This document shows positions 30,046 to 30,332 of a DNA stretch of 30,332 nt, piece after piece. The notes beneath the pieces are model-generated. The model was not told where the DNA came from and searched no databases. It worked only from the letters and a program-made list of their open reading frames with translations. Positions within the stretch are counted from its first letter, which is position 1. Each line of letters starts with the position of its first letter. The translations under genes were made by a program, and so were the position numbers. The stretch lies in IMG/VR virus record IMGVR_UViG_3300037502_001797, positions 1 through 30,332 of that record; one strand, 5' to 3'. Origin of the DNA: a virus.

Positions 30046-30332
30046 ATGGCAACGAAGAAGAAGCAGCCACCCCGCGCAGAGCTCAGTCCGACCGAGTCGG
30101 TCGAGGCGACGACACTGGCCTACCTGCGCGCGTCGCTCGTGCAGCTTGAGGAGGCCGTCGTGAACGCGACGGAGGCGGGTAGCTGGACCGCAGTCAGCAA
30201 TCTCAAGAAGGCGGCGCTTGGCGTGCGCGTCACGCTGGACGCGGAGATCGCCAAGTCGACGTCGCCTGACGAGAGCATGTCCGATGAGCAGCTGATCGGC
30301 GTCATCGTCGACGCTGTCGCCTCGCTGCCGCC
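30046..30332 (+). CDS. Small terminase subunit candidate, N-terminal part (continues at 1)
   Basis: ATG 30046 begins a frame that runs to the window end and continues at base 128, ending at 203. The start MATKKKQPPRAELSPTESVEATTLAYLRASLVQLEEAVVNA is basic, then helical. The ribosome site is weak (GGGTG). See the entry at 1-203 for the role and for the limits of the call. Confidence 0.65.
   Translation, partial: MATKKKQPPRAELSPTESVEATTLAYLRASLVQLEEAVVNATEAGSWTAVSNLKKAALGVRVTLDAEIAKSTSPDESMSDEQLIGVIVDAVASLP
30206..30332. repeat. Right copy of 127-bp terminal overlap
   Basis: This stretch is identical to bases 1-127. When both are merged, the probable small terminase gene is intact (120 codons plus stop) and the map is circular at 30,205 bp. 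Confidence 0.95.

Noticed and set aside
1-30332. tRNA, insertion sequence, integrase and restriction genes
   Set aside because: I looked for cloverleaf-like stretches, transposase motifs and tyrosine or serine recombinase motifs by eye and saw none. A tool-based search could still find divergent ones.

Overview
The window is the complete genome of a GC-rich tailed dsDNA phage, read as an opened circle. Bases 1-127 are repeated exactly at 30206-30332, and the repeat lies inside one gene, the probable small terminase. The unique circle is therefore 30,205 bp. Tail tube, tail terminator-like, frameshifted tail chaperone and tape measure genes, with no sheath gene, indicate a siphovirus. The host cannot be named. 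A small single-domain M15 endolysin without a wall-binding domain suggests a Gram-negative host. No integrase, tRNA, CRISPR array, insertion sequence, DNA polymerase A/B or prohead protease was recognised.

Layout. (1) 30046 through the junction to 19837, plus strand: small and large terminase, portal, a small head-module protein, scaffold, major capsid, connector and neck proteins, tail tube, chaperone pair with a likely -1 frameshift, tape measure, a 1099-residue tail protein with Asp-boxes, a tail hub, a lysis cassette (holin candidate, M15 endolysin), then small beta-rich tail proteins and a glycine-rich adhesin. (2) 19856-19923: a large inverted repeat where the two transcription directions converge. 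(3) 22523 down to 19925, minus strand: seven tightly packed genes around an ERF-family annealing protein and a Gp157 protein, with a winged helix, a NrdR-like zinc ribbon and a 39-residue membrane peptide. (4) 22524-22611: a divergent control region with one operator palindrome whose arms contain both -35 boxes. (5) 22612-26617, plus strand: HTH regulator, RuvC-like resolvase, DUF3310 protein, Dam-type methyltransferase, two multi-HTH paralogues and several small unknowns, mostly joined by ATGA or GTGA overlaps. (6) 26618-26836: terminator followed by a chain of three abutting hairpins. (7) 26837-29145: prim-pol and SF3 helicase. (8) 29144-29411: two-sided array of about ten 9-bp iterons around an AT-richer centre with a DnaA-box-like site, the probable replication origin. 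(9) 29462-29961: two small genes, one YozE-like, then a C-rich spacer before the small terminase.

How it fits together. One operator probably balances the leftward recombination operon against the rightward early operon. The prim-pol and SF3 helicase probably act at the iteron origin. ERF, Gp157 and the RuvC-like enzyme would anneal and resolve replication intermediates before packaging. In the structural region the capsid and tail-tube genes each appear to have a private promoter in front and a hairpin behind, which would raise the two most abundant virion proteins without over-producing downstream ones. The most unusual items are the symmetric iteron origin, the hairpin chain before the prim-pol gene, the self-overlapping divergent operator, and an ERF protein with a zinc ribbon and an SSB-like acidic tail.
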